Below are positions 35,405 to 43,764 of a DNA stretch of 48,364 nt, piece after piece. Source of the stretch: Nitrospirota bacterium (GTDB lineage Bacteria > Nitrospirota > Thermodesulfovibrionia > Thermodesulfovibrionales > Magnetobacteriaceae); NCBI GenBank assembly GCA_015233615.1, contig JADFXJ010000013.1:1-48364 (forward strand), in the 5' to 3' direction. A model generated the notes under the pieces. The model was not told the DNA's origin. It was given only the letters and a program-made list of their open reading frames with translations, and did no database searches. Both the position numbers and the translations under genes were made by a program. Numbering within the stretch: position 1 is the first letter of the stretch; each line of letters opens with the position of its first letter.

Positions 35405-35614
35405 CCCCTTCCTTTTCAAGGAAGGGGAGCCTTAAGGGAAAGGATTCCATCCTCTCCCTTAAGGCTCCCTTACCTGCAAGGGGCTTCGCCCCCTTGACCC
35501 CCCGACGTCAAGCGCGCCATGAGCAATGAATCCCGAACGACGATGTGGTACTTAAAGGGGGTTTCAAAAGGGGGCGAAGTCCCCTTTGGCTCCTCTTTCC
35601 TATTAGGAAAGAGG
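35405..35614. repeat. cluster of strong hairpins upstream of the caspase-FGE gene
   Basis: Five perfect inverted repeats occur in 210 bp: 35405-35414/35418-35427 (10-bp stem), 35425-35439/35455-35469 (15-bp stem around CCTTAAGG), 35477-35483/35490-35496, 35567-35573/35581-35587, and 35592-35602/35604-35614 (11-bp stem). The first two overlap and exclude each other. The rest of 35318-35684 holds no gene. Such G/C-run palindromes are often dispersed repeats. Confidence 0.75.
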
Positions 35615-35684
35615 CGGGGGTGATTGGTGCCCTTGCCCTTTACTCGTTTAACCGCATGATTGATCGCAAAATTCCCGTTTTTCC

Positions 35685-37307
35685 TTGACAGGACTCCAAG
35701 AGGAGCGTTTTTTTGCGGTCGTGCTTGGCGCGAGTAAATTCCCCAAAGCACCGTTGCTGGGTTCCAACGTGTCACTTGCGTCTTCGGCGGAGGACATGCG
35801 GGATTATTTCCTGGATGAAAGCGGCCTTGCAATCGATCCGGACAATGTCAAATGGTTATTCGACGATCATCGCTCTCCATTGGCACAACTGGAAGACCTG
35901 GCGACATTTCTTTCCGAACGTCAGGAATTCCTTCGGGATGCCGGCACCCCGGTATCTGCACTAATTTTCTATTACGTGGGACATGGAATATTCACAAGAG
36001 GCGATCAGGCATATTGCTTTGCCATCCGGACTACAAATGGCGAGATGGAAGGACCGTCCAGCATACGCGCCGTCGATCTCGCTAAAACGATTAAAAATAA
36101 AGCCTTTTCTTTGCGTCGATATCTCATTCTTGACTGTTGTTTTGCCGCTACGGCCTACAAGGATCTCCTGTCTGCCCCTTTGGATATGGTTAGTACTCAA
36201 ATTTACAAGAGCTTTCCAAGGCAAGGAACTTCGCTGCTATGCGCTTCCAGCGCCCATAACGCAGCCCTGGCGCCTCCATCTCTTGAAAGGACAATGTTTA
36301 CGGATGCGTTGCTTCGTGTTTTGCGAAGTGGCCACCCCAATATCACCGGTAAGTTGTCATTCAGCGACATAGGAGAACTTGTTACCCAGGAGCTAATAAA
36401 TTCGTATCCCTCCGATTATGTGAGACCCGAAGTTCACTCACCGGATCAACAAGAAGGTAATATAGCCGACATCCCTCTCTTCCCTAATCCTGCCGCTTCT
36501 AAGCCATCTGAGCCCCAAGGAGTGAATCGAGCAAACAAAGTTGAAATTAAACATGGTGACGAAAGGCAGGCGGTAGAAGGCTCTACCTATACAGACCCCA
36601 TAACCGGCATGGAGTTTGTGTTTGTTAAGGGCGGCTGTTATCAGATGGGAGATACCTTTGGAGATGGAGATGATGATGAAAGGCCCGTTCACGAAGTATG
36701 TGTGAACGATTTTTGGATAGGAAAATACGAGGTAACGCAGGGCCAGTGGATGAAAGTGATGGGGAACAACAATCCTTCGAGCTCCAAAAAGGTCGATAAT
36801 TACCCGGTTGAGACGGTAAACTGGGACGATGTCCAAGAATTCATAACAAAGCTTAACCGGCAGACGGATGAGAAATATCGTTTGCCGACTGAGGCGGAGT
36901 GGGAGTATGCAGCTCGTGAGGGAGGAAAGCAGGTAAGATTTGCAACGGGAACCGACAGGATAAATTCCGGTATTGCCAACTTTGACGCAAGTACGGAATA
37001 TAAGGAATCCTATTCAGACGCGGGTAAATATCGTAAAGAAACGACGCCGGTTGGAAGTTTCATGCCTAACGGACTTGGCATATATGACATGAGCGGTAAC
37101 GTTTGGGAGTGGGTCGAGGATATATATAGCGCCGATGCTTATAGGAATCATAAGCGTGATAATCCTATATATACTGGGAATGACTCCATTCGTGTTCTAC
37201 GCGGTGGCAGTTGGAGCGACAGGCCGCGGGGTGTGCGGGTCTTCTCCCGCCGTGCGCGCGTTCGCCGCAGCCCCTACGTCGGCTTCCGTCTCGCAAGGAC
37301 TCCGTAA
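35685..37307 (+). CDS. caspase-like protease fused to formylglycine-enzyme-like domain; possible DGR target
   Basis: The 540-residue product starts with a caspase/metacaspase domain (about 8-250) whose catalytic pair is visible: His100 in YYVGHG and Cys152 in LILDCCFA. After a linker, residues about 300-540 form an FGE-sulfatase-like (C-type-lectin-like) domain with FVFVKGGCYQMGD, KYEVTQGQWMKVMG, YRLPTEAEWEYAAREGG and NVWEWVEDIY. This domain is used by known DGR target proteins, whose variable stretch ends in RGGSW...GFRL; the same ending occurs here. The formylglycine-forming active-site cysteines are not evident, so binding is more likely than enzyme activity. The TTG start at 35685 lacks a good ribosome site, so expression or the exact N-terminus is uncertain. 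Such caspase plus sensor fusions belong to conflict or cell-suicide systems. Confidence 0.82.
   Translation: MTGLQEERFFAVVLGASKFPKAPLLGSNVSLASSAEDMRDYFLDESGLAIDPDNVKWLFDDHRSPLAQLEDLATFLSERQEFLRDAGTPVSALIFYYVGHGIFTRGDQAYCFAIRTTNGEMEGPSSIRAVDLAKTIKNKAFSLRRYLILDCCFAATAYKDLLSAPLDMVSTQIYKSFPRQGTSLLCASSAHNAALAPPSLERTMFTDALLRVLRSGHPNITGKLSFSDIGELVTQELINSYPSDYVRPEVHSPDQQEGNIADIPLFPNPAASKPSEPQGVNRANKVEIKHGDERQAVEGSTYTDPITGMEFVFVKGGCYQMGDTFGDGDDDERPVHEVCVNDFWIGKYEVTQGQWMKVMGNNNPSSSKKVDNYPVETVNWDDVQEFITKLNRQTDEKYRLPTEAEWEYAAREGGKQVRFATGTDRINSGIANFDASTEYKESYSDAGKYRKETTPVGSFMPNGLGIYDMSGNVWEWVEDIYSADAYRNHKRDNPIYTGNDSIRVLRGGSWSDRPRGVRVFSRRARVRRSPYVGFRLARTP
37200..37304 (+). other. candidate DGR variable region at the C-terminus
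   Basis: From RGGSW to the end the DNA is much richer in GC than the rest of the gene. Many codons that would be AAC or AAT in a DGR template end in C or T here: AGC and GAC (37215-37220), GGT (37230), TTC (37242), CGT (37251), CGC (37257), GTT (37260), then CGC CGC AGC CCC TAC (37263-37277). No reverse transcriptase or template repeat is seen in this window, so the DGR parts would have to be elsewhere. Confidence 0.45.
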
Positions 37308-37347
37308 CTTTTTGGTTTTTTACATTTTGGCCGTTCGCGATTTTTTT

Positions 37348-37522
37348 GTAACTATTCAGGATAGTGTTAAAAGGTGGGTGTTTCAATAGTAGAAATGGAG
37401 CAAATAATTGTCTTGAACTGTGATTAATAATGATTAAATGAAAACTATGATAAATGACAAATATCCGCTTTTCACATTATTAATCATAGTAAATCAAAAA
37501 ATCATTTAAATCATAGTTCAGA
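37348..37522. mobile_element. IS66-like miniature element, copy 2 (inverted, one end lost)
   Basis: This 175-bp stretch is the reverse complement of 30805-30981 with a few differences. It keeps one terminal repeat (GTAACTATTCAG at 37348-37359, one mismatch) but the opposite end lacks it and no target duplication is seen. It starts 40 bp after the caspase-FGE stop. Confidence 0.8.
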
Positions 37523-37533
37523 AAGAGGACAAC

Positions 37534-37554
37534 TCAGCGTCAGAGAGACGCTGA
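37534..37554. terminator. 8-bp hairpin downstream of caspase-FGE gene
   Basis: TCAGCGTC (37534-37541) and GACGCTGA (37547-37554) form a perfect 8-bp stem with a 5-nt loop AGAGA. No T-run follows, so a rho-independent terminator is unlikely. DGR targets often have a hairpin after the variable region; without the 175-bp element it would lie about 50 bp from the stop. Confidence 0.35.
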
Positions 37555-37588
37555 CCCGACATTCCGGCGGTTCTCCGGCAGTTTTCTG

Positions 37589-37642
37589 TTGACAAAATAG
37601 CCGGCCCGCGTTTATATTAATGAAGTAAGTAAGCAGTTACTT
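37589..37642 (+). promoter_or_regulatory. efflux operon promoter with palindromic operator
   Basis: TTGACA (37589-37594) and TATATT (37613-37618) are 18 bp apart. Five bases after the -10, a nested palindrome AAGTAA...TTACTT (37623-37642, core GTAAGCAGTTAC) covers the likely transcription start region. TetR-type repressors of RND pumps commonly bind such sites; no regulator gene is adjacent. About 130 bp of leader follow before macA. Confidence 0.6.
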
Positions 37643-37770
37643 TCCCATTCAGATGACGTATTAATTGGATGGTATCTTAATAAAGAATGCGTTTATAAGG
37701 AGTTTACTCTAAAATATCCTTAATATCCTTGTAGCAACGGGAAGTTTACGACAAGAGGAGACCTGCAGAC

Positions 37771-38991
37771 ATGAAAAAATTTTTATTTGCACTTATAGCG
37801 ATAATACTGATTGGCGGCTGTATATTCTACTACTTCTACTACTACTCGCCGCGAAAGAACGACGCCGGATCAAAATTCAGAACCGACAAGGTTACTCGCG
37901 GCGACTTGCTTTCTACGGTAACCGCCACCGGCACGCTTAACGCCGTCGTCATGGTAAACGTAGGTGCCCAGGTGTCGGGGTTGATCAAGAAACTGTACGT
38001 GGATTTTAACTCTCCCGTAAAGGAGGACCAGGTGATAGCTCTCATCGATCCGGCGACTTTCCAGGCACAGGTTGACCAGTCTAAAGCAACCCTGGATTCC
38101 GCGATAGCCAACCTAGAAAAGGCGAAAGCTACCCTAAACGATACCAGGCGGACCTTTGGCAGAGAGAAGGAGTTATTCAGGAAGGACTATGTTGCCCGTG
38201 CGGATATGGATACCGCAGAAACGAACTACCTTACGGCCGTCGCGGGTGTTAATGCCGCCAAAGCACAGGTTGACCAGTCTAAAGCCGCTCTAATCCAGGC
38301 CGAAACGAACCTCGCGTACACAAAGATTGTCTCTCCCGTTGACGGAACCGTTGTGTCGAGAAACGTCGACGTTGGCCAGACCGTGGCTTCCAGCTTTCAG
38401 ACCCCTACCCTTTTCAGTATTGCCAGGGATTTGACGAAAATGCAGATAGACACCAGTATCGTGGAAGCCGACATTGGCAAATTAAAAGTGGGACAGCCCG
38501 TCGATTTCACCGTGGATGCCTATCAGGAAACGACTTTTAAGGGAATCGTCTTCCAGGTGAGACAAGCTCCCATCATAGTACAAAACGTCGTAACTTACGA
38601 CGTGGTAGTAAAAGTGGACAATACCGACCTCAGGCTTAAGCCGGGAATGACTGCAAACGTAACCATACTCATTGCAAAAAAAACCGGCATACTGAAGATA
38701 CCAAACGCCGCGTTACGATTTACTCCCTTCGAAAAGAAAAGCACCACCCCTTCTCCGGATAAGGGAGCATCGCAACGTAAGGGCCCCGGCGGGGGAGCAT
38801 CGCAACGTAAAGGCCCCGGCGTATGGACAATCGAAAATAACAAACCTAAGCGGGTTAATGTACAGACGGGAATCAGCGACGGCATTTATACGGAGCTTAT
38901 ATCGGGCAAACTCCAAGAAGGCCAGGATCTGATAGTAGAGTCTCTGGTTAAAAAGTCCGATTCCGGGAGCCACGGACCGAGAATGTTTTAA
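37771..38991 (+). CDS. macA: MacA-like periplasmic adaptor of an ABC efflux pump
   Basis: The 406-residue product has an N-terminal hydrophobic anchor (about 2-25, which may be a lipoprotein signal with LIGGC), then the biotinyl-lipoyl-like part (GTLNAVVMVNVGAQVSGLI), a long helical hairpin with the AQVDQSK repeat, and beta-barrel domains. Adaptors of this type bridge an inner-membrane MacB transporter and TolC. Residues about 325-350 carry a Gly/Lys-rich insert made of a 30-bp tandem repeat (GASQRKGPG twice), not normal for the family. It is the first gene of the pump operon, with GAGGAG before the ATG. Confidence 0.9.
   Translation: MKKFLFALIAIILIGGCIFYYFYYYSPRKNDAGSKFRTDKVTRGDLLSTVTATGTLNAVVMVNVGAQVSGLIKKLYVDFNSPVKEDQVIALIDPATFQAQVDQSKATLDSAIANLEKAKATLNDTRRTFGREKELFRKDYVARADMDTAETNYLTAVAGVNAAKAQVDQSKAALIQAETNLAYTKIVSPVDGTVVSRNVDVGQTVASSFQTPTLFSIARDLTKMQIDTSIVEADIGKLKVGQPVDFTVDAYQETTFKGIVFQVRQAPIIVQNVVTYDVVVKVDNTDLRLKPGMTANVTILIAKKTGILKIPNAALRFTPFEKKSTTPSPDKGASQRKGPGGGASQRKGPGVWTIENNKPKRVNVQTGISDGIYTELISGKLQEGQDLIVESLVKKSDSGSHGPRMF
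38762..38821. repeat. 30-bp direct repeat within macA
   Basis: 38762-38791 and 38792-38821 differ at only a few bases and encode GASQRKGPG twice, in frame. Confidence 0.92.
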
Positions 38992-39007
38992 GCGGAAAAA
39001 TGCAGAG

Positions 39008-39700
39008 ATGGCCCTTATAGAGACTAAACAAATTTCGAGAATATACAGTATGGGCGACGTGGAAGTAAAGGCACTCGACAACGTTTCCTTTACTATCGAC
39101 AAGGGGGAGTTTGTTGCCATAATGGGTGCCTCCGGAAGCGGGAAATCCACCACGATGAATATACTAGGTTGCCTCGACTCCCCTACCAGCGGCAAGTATC
39201 TTCTCGAGGGTATGGACGTATCAAAAATGGGCAGAGACGAACTGGCAGCCATAAGGAGTAAAAAACTTGGCTTCGTATTCCAGGGTTTTAACCTTCTGCC
39301 CCGCACCTCTGCTATCGAAAACGTAGAACTTCCCATGCTCTATAGCGGAATGCACGCCAGGCAAAGGAAGAACAAGGCCCTCGAAGCCCTTAACCTGGTG
39401 GGTCTTGCCGGCAGGGAGCACCATACCCCCAGCCAGCTTTCCGGGGGACAGCAACAGAGGGTTGCCATTGGCAGGGCTCTCGTAAACAACGCACCGATAA
39501 TCCTGGCCGACGAACCTACCGGTAACCTCGACTCCAAAACCAGCGTCGAGATAATGGAGCTTTTCGTCAAACTGAACGCCGAATCCAATATCACGATTAT
39601 TCTGGTAACCCATGAGCCGGACATCGCCACGTACAGCAGGCGGCTAATGAAATTTTCGGACGGCCACCTCATAAGCGATACCACAAGAGGTATGCAATGA
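39008..39700 (+). CDS. macB: MacB-type ABC transporter ATPase
   Basis: The 230-residue product has Walker A GASGSGKST (40-48), the Q-loop FQGFNLLP, the signature LSGGQQQRVAIGRAL and Walker B ILADEPTGNLD, all intact, in the LolD/MacB subfamily. In many species MacB is one chain with ATPase and membrane parts; here they are two genes, with the permease next. It powers export through the adaptor and TolC. It follows macA by 16 bp. Confidence 0.93.
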   Translation: MALIETKQISRIYSMGDVEVKALDNVSFTIDKGEFVAIMGASGSGKSTTMNILGCLDSPTSGKYLLEGMDVSKMGRDELAAIRSKKLGFVFQGFNLLPRTSAIENVELPMLYSGMHARQRKNKALEALNLVGLAGREHHTPSQLSGGQQQRVAIGRALVNNAPIILADEPTGNLDSKTSVEIMELFVKLNAESNITIILVTHEPDIATYSRRLMKFSDGHLISDTTRGMQ

Positions 39701-39716
39701 CCGATGGAAATTTATA

Positions 39717-40946
39717 ATGATAGACCTGCCGTCAACGGTAAAAATCTCTTTCAGAGCCCTTAAGGTTAACAAGATGCGCTCCCTGCTCACCATGCTGGGC
39801 ATAATAATAGGCGTAGGAGCCGTTATAGCCATGCTGGCCGTAGGAACCGGAGCACGGCAGCAGATAGCGGAGCAGATTGCCTCTATGGGAAGCAACCTGC
39901 TCATCGTGATGCCCGGCTCTACTACCTCCGGAGGTGTAAGAATGGGCTCCGGCACCCAGCCTACCCTTTCGATGGCCGACTCGGAGGCCATAATTAGGGA
40001 AGCTACGTCCGTAGCCTACGCGGCCCCGGTATTGAGCGGAATTGCCCAAATCATCTATGGAGGCGAGAACTGGTCTACCGGCATACAGGGAACAACACCA
40101 AGCATGCTTAACGTAAGAGACTGGAACCTTTCCGAAGGAAGACCATTTACCATGGAAGACGTTCGCAACGCCACTAAAGTCTGCCTGCTCGGCCAGACCG
40201 TTGTCGATAATCTCTTTGGCGGCATCGATCCGGTGGGCCAATCGATAAGGATAAAAAACATTCCCTTCACGGTAATCGGCATTCTCGAAGAAAAGGGGCA
40301 ATCGCCAAACGGCCAGGATCAGGACGACACTATATACGTACCCGTTACTACGGCGCAAAAGAAGCTATTCGGTACCAGCTTTCCCGGCATGATCAGGATC
40401 ATCATGATTAAGGCAAAGGGACCGGAATACATGGACCAGGCGGAAACTCAGCTCGACGAATTGCTGCGGCAACGGCATCATATACAACCGGGGCGTGATA
40501 GCGACTTTAGCGTGAGAAACCTTACCCAGATGATGCAGACCGCCGAGCAATCCACTGCGGTTATGACCCTCCTTTTAGGTGCCATAGCATCTGTATCCCT
40601 CCTTGTGGGAGGCATAGGCATAATGAATATAATGCTGGTGTCCGTAACGGAGAGAACCAGGGAAATAGGGATACGAATGGCGGTGGGAGCAAACACCTGG
40701 GATATACGGACACAGTTTCTCATGGAAGCGCTGGCACTGTCCCTGATAGGTGGCGTTTTGGGGATCGCCGGTGGCATGACAGGGGCTCAGGCCATATCGG
40801 CCATGGCCGGCTGGCCAACTATCGTTTCCCCCATGTCGATCTTGCTGGCCTTCTGTTTTTCGGCTTTGATTGGCGTTTTTTTCGGCTTCTACCCGGCGTA
40901 TAAGGCCTCCCTCCTGGATCCCATCGAGGCGTTGAGATATGAATAG
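39717..40946 (+). CDS. MacB-type ABC transporter permease
   Basis: The 409-residue product has a first membrane helix near residues 20-45 (SLLTMLGIIIGVGAVIAMLAVG), a large periplasmic domain (about 50-280), and three C-terminal helices (starting LLGAIASVSLLVGGIGIMNIM). This is the MacB_PCD plus FtsX layout. The conserved VTERTREIGIRMAVGA follows the second helix. With the ATPase at 39008 and the MacA-like adaptor it should export substrates such as peptides, macrolides or siderophores; the actual substrate is unknown. It starts 16 bp after the ATPase gene. Confidence 0.92.
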   Translation: MIDLPSTVKISFRALKVNKMRSLLTMLGIIIGVGAVIAMLAVGTGARQQIAEQIASMGSNLLIVMPGSTTSGGVRMGSGTQPTLSMADSEAIIREATSVAYAAPVLSGIAQIIYGGENWSTGIQGTTPSMLNVRDWNLSEGRPFTMEDVRNATKVCLLGQTVVDNLFGGIDPVGQSIRIKNIPFTVIGILEEKGQSPNGQDQDDTIYVPVTTAQKKLFGTSFPGMIRIIMIKAKGPEYMDQAETQLDELLRQRHHIQPGRDSDFSVRNLTQMMQTAEQSTAVMTLLLGAIASVSLLVGGIGIMNIMLVSVTERTREIGIRMAVGANTWDIRTQFLMEALALSLIGGVLGIAGGMTGAQAISAMAGWPTIVSPMSILLAFCFSALIGVFFGFYPAYKASLLDPIEALRYE

Positions 40947-40949
40947 CAT

Positions 40950-41050
40950 AAGAATAACATGCAAATTACATACGAACAACATACAAATCACGAACTTGAA
41001 ACTTTATCCAAACATAATACTTTACCCAACATAATACAATAATAATCAAA
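40950..41050. repeat. degenerate short repeats between permease and tolC
   Basis: The spacer contains AACATGCAAATTACATACG and AACATACAAATCACG, then a TTATCCAAACATAATAC / TTTACCCAACATAATAC pair at about 41004-41037 (17-bp period). Confidence 0.65.
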
Positions 41051-41068
41051 TGGAGATAAGAAGATAAG

Positions 41069-42496
41069 ATGCCAGGATTAAAGAAGATACTGATAATTTA
41101 CGCGTTCATTTTTATTTGCGGTGCTTTTAGCTCTGGAGGTATTTACGCAGACGGCGACGGCGCGGCTCCGGACGTCTTGCCGGTTACCAATGCTTACCAG
41201 GTTCCCAACACTTACCAGGTTGCCGATGCATACCCAAATGCATCTCCGGGCGGTTCTGCGGAAACAGGTGGTTCTCAGTCTGCGGAAATAGGTAAAGGGG
41301 AAAAACTTACCCTCTCCCGGTGTTTAGGGATCGCGATGAAAAACCAGCCCTCGCTTACGGCTGCGGATTACACCGCAAGGGCGGCACAAAGCAGAATTGG
41401 GCAGGCATTGTCCTCTTATTATCCACAGGTGGGTGCCTCCGCCAATTATAACAGGATAGCGCCAAACTCTTTAACGGGAGCCGGATCTGCTTCTTCCTTC
41501 AATGAATACGCTGCTTCGGCCACGCTCAATCAAAACATTTACGACTTTGGACGTACGCCCACGTCGGTGGAGATCTCGCGCCTTAACTTCGGTGCCTTCG
41601 GAGCGGATTACGAAAACGCCGCCACCCAGGTGGTCTTTAACGTAAAGCAAACATATTACACCCTGGTGCAGACGATGAGAAACCTGGAAGTGGCAACGGA
41701 GGCCGTCAAGCAGTACGGACAACACTTAGACCAGGCAAAGGGGTTTTACTCGGTAGGATTAAAGGCAAAGATCGACGTTACCACGGCCCAGGTCGATTAC
41801 AGTAACGCTAAGCTCAACCTCACTAAAGCAAAGGACGCCTTGCGACTGGCCAGGGTTAACCTCAACAAGGCCATGGGGGTCATCCACCCACAAGATTATA
41901 CGGTGGAGGACGACCTCAATATAATAAAATACGACGTAAAGCTCGAAGATGTCCTGAAAGAGGCGATCGAGCGCAGGCCCGACCTGAAAGCGGCCATTGT
42001 CAGGACCAGGTCGGCGGAGATGGCCGTAGAGCTTAAGAAGAAGGACTATTACCCGACCGTTACCGGCAGTGCATCTTACAACTGGCTCGGCGAGTCTTTC
42101 CCCCTGTCCCACGGGTGGGACATAGGAGCACAGGTTACCATCTCCGTATTTAGCGGTTTTCTGACCAAAAAGCAGATAGAGGAGGCTCAGTCAAATTTCA
42201 ACACCGCCAGGGCTAACGAGGAAATCATAAGGCAGACGGTCGTTGCAGACGTTGAGCAGGCCTTCCTTAGCCTCACGGACGCAAAGGAAAGGATACCCGA
42301 AGCGGAACTGGTCGTAGGACAAGCGAAGGAGAACCTGGACATCGCAAACGGCAGGTATTCCGCCGGCGTGGGTAGTCCCCTGGAGGTTACCGACGCGGAG
42401 GTGTCTTACGAAAACGCAAAACTCGCGCACATCCAGTCACTCACCGATTACAAAATATCGGAGGCAAGCCTCGAAAAAGCCATAGGAGGCAAATGA
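41069..42496 (+). CDS. tolC: TolC-like outer membrane efflux protein
   Basis: The 475-residue product has a signal peptide (about 1-28, ending GGIYADG), then a short repetitive leader (NAYQVPNTYQVADAYPNA, about 39-56) that is not part of the TolC fold, and two OEP repeats with long helices (SLTAADYTARAAQSRIGQAL; AELVVGQAKENLDIANGRY). TolC trimers make the outer-membrane channel and periplasmic tunnel. It lies between the ABC and RND pump genes, so one channel probably serves both. Its stop overlaps the next start (ATGA), indicating coupling. Confidence 0.92.
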   Translation: MPGLKKILIIYAFIFICGAFSSGGIYADGDGAAPDVLPVTNAYQVPNTYQVADAYPNASPGGSAETGGSQSAEIGKGEKLTLSRCLGIAMKNQPSLTAADYTARAAQSRIGQALSSYYPQVGASANYNRIAPNSLTGAGSASSFNEYAASATLNQNIYDFGRTPTSVEISRLNFGAFGADYENAATQVVFNVKQTYYTLVQTMRNLEVATEAVKQYGQHLDQAKGFYSVGLKAKIDVTTAQVDYSNAKLNLTKAKDALRLARVNLNKAMGVIHPQDYTVEDDLNIIKYDVKLEDVLKEAIERRPDLKAAIVRTRSAEMAVELKKKDYYPTVTGSASYNWLGESFPLSHGWDIGAQVTISVFSGFLTKKQIEEAQSNFNTARANEEIIRQTVVADVEQAFLSLTDAKERIPEAELVVGQAKENLDIANGRYSAGVGSPLEVTDAEVSYENAKLAHIQSLTDYKISEASLEKAIGGK

Positions 42497-43764
42497 TGGA
42501 AATGCGAGGCGCTTTTGTACGTAAATTCAACGCCATAAGAAATATATCCGGCGCCATAGCGACGATACTTATCGTTGCCGCCTTGGCTACGTTAACCATG
42601 TTAGCACAGTCTTGTACGAAAGACGCAGTAGGAGTCAACACAAAACGCCCGCAGGCGGTGATACCGGTTACCGCGGCCATGGCCGTAGAAAAGGATGTCC
42701 CCGTGGAGCTGCGTGCCGTAGGCAACGTAGAAGCCTATTCTACGGTCTCCGTTAAATCGCTGATAAGCGGGCAGTTGCAGGAGATCCATTTCAAGGAGGG
42801 GCAGGACGTTAAAAAAGGAGATCTCCTGTTCACTATAGACCCGAGGACCAACGAGGTGGCACTCAAGCAGGCCGAAGCCGCCTACGCACGCGACCTGGCC
42901 CAGATGGAAAACGCTAAAAAGGATGCCCGCAGATATGAAGAACTCGCCAAAAAGGAATACGTCGCAGTGTCCCAGTACGACCAGTACCGAACGGCAGCCG
43001 ACGCACTGGAAGCCACCGTCAAAGCCGATAAGGCTTCAATCGACAATGCCAAACTTCAGCTTAGCTACTGTTTCATTTACTCTCCGGTGACCGGACGCAC
43101 GGGCAGCCTGCTCATACACAAAGGGAATTTGATTAAAGCAAGCGACGACAATAAATTCATGGTCGTTATTAACCAGGTACAACCCATATACGTAAATTTC
43201 GCGGTACCGGCACAATACCTTCCCGATATAAAGAGATACGACTCGGGTGGAAAACTGGCCATAGAGGCAACCCAGCCCCAAACTAACGAGGCCCCGGAGA
43301 AGGGGGTTTTAACGTTCATCGACAACGCCGTGGATAACACTACCGGTACCATACATATCAAGGGCACCTTCGATAACAATAGCAAATCACTGTGGCCCGG
43401 AGAATTCGTAAACGTCAGGCTGACTTTAACGGTAAAGCCGCACGCCGTGGTCGTGCCGTCGCAGACCGTAATGACCGGCCAAAGCGGCCAGTTCGTTTAC
43501 GTCATAAAACCCGACTCGACCGTAGATACCCGTTACGTAACGACGGGAATTGCCACTGACCGCGAAACCGTAATCGATAGCGGGCTCAAAACGGGCGAAC
43601 AAGTGGTAACCGACGGGCAGCTCCGCCTCGTGTCGGGCTCGAAGGTATCCATAAAGGGTGCCGAAAAGGGTTCCGAAAAAGGTGGTGACAAGAGTCCCGA
43701 AAAAGGCGGCGAAAAAGGTGGCGATAAGGGCCCCGCACAAGACAACGGGGTAAAGAAGGGATGA
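42493..43764 (+). CDS. RND efflux periplasmic adaptor (membrane fusion protein)
   Basis: The 423-residue product has a signal-like N-terminus that may be a lipoprotein (LTMLAQSC), the lipoyl part (VELRAVGNVEAYSTVSVKS; GQDVKKGDLLFTIDPR), a helical hairpin, and the beta-barrel region (FIYSPVTGRTGSLLIHKGN; WPGEFVNVRLTL). These features match AcrA/MdtA adaptors. The C-terminus is a Gly/Lys/Glu-rich repeat tail (EKGGDK-type), probably low-complexity. It overlaps tolC by four bases and the pump gene by four bases, so the three are translated as a coupled set. Confidence 0.92.
   Translation: MMEMRGAFVRKFNAIRNISGAIATILIVAALATLTMLAQSCTKDAVGVNTKRPQAVIPVTAAMAVEKDVPVELRAVGNVEAYSTVSVKSLISGQLQEIHFKEGQDVKKGDLLFTIDPRTNEVALKQAEAAYARDLAQMENAKKDARRYEELAKKEYVAVSQYDQYRTAADALEATVKADKASIDNAKLQLSYCFIYSPVTGRTGSLLIHKGNLIKASDDNKFMVVINQVQPIYVNFAVPAQYLPDIKRYDSGGKLAIEATQPQTNEAPEKGVLTFIDNAVDNTTGTIHIKGTFDNNSKSLWPGEFVNVRLTLTVKPHAVVVPSQTVMTGQSGQFVYVIKPDSTVDTRYVTTGIATDRETVIDSGLKTGEQVVTDGQLRLVSGSKVSIKGAEKGSEKGGDKSPEKGGEKGGDKGPAQDNGVKKG

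Noticed and set aside
37200-37304. A DGR template repeat or reverse transcriptase within the window
   Set aside because: I found no second copy of the stretch and no protein with a YxDD reverse-transcriptase motif; only a target candidate can be claimed.
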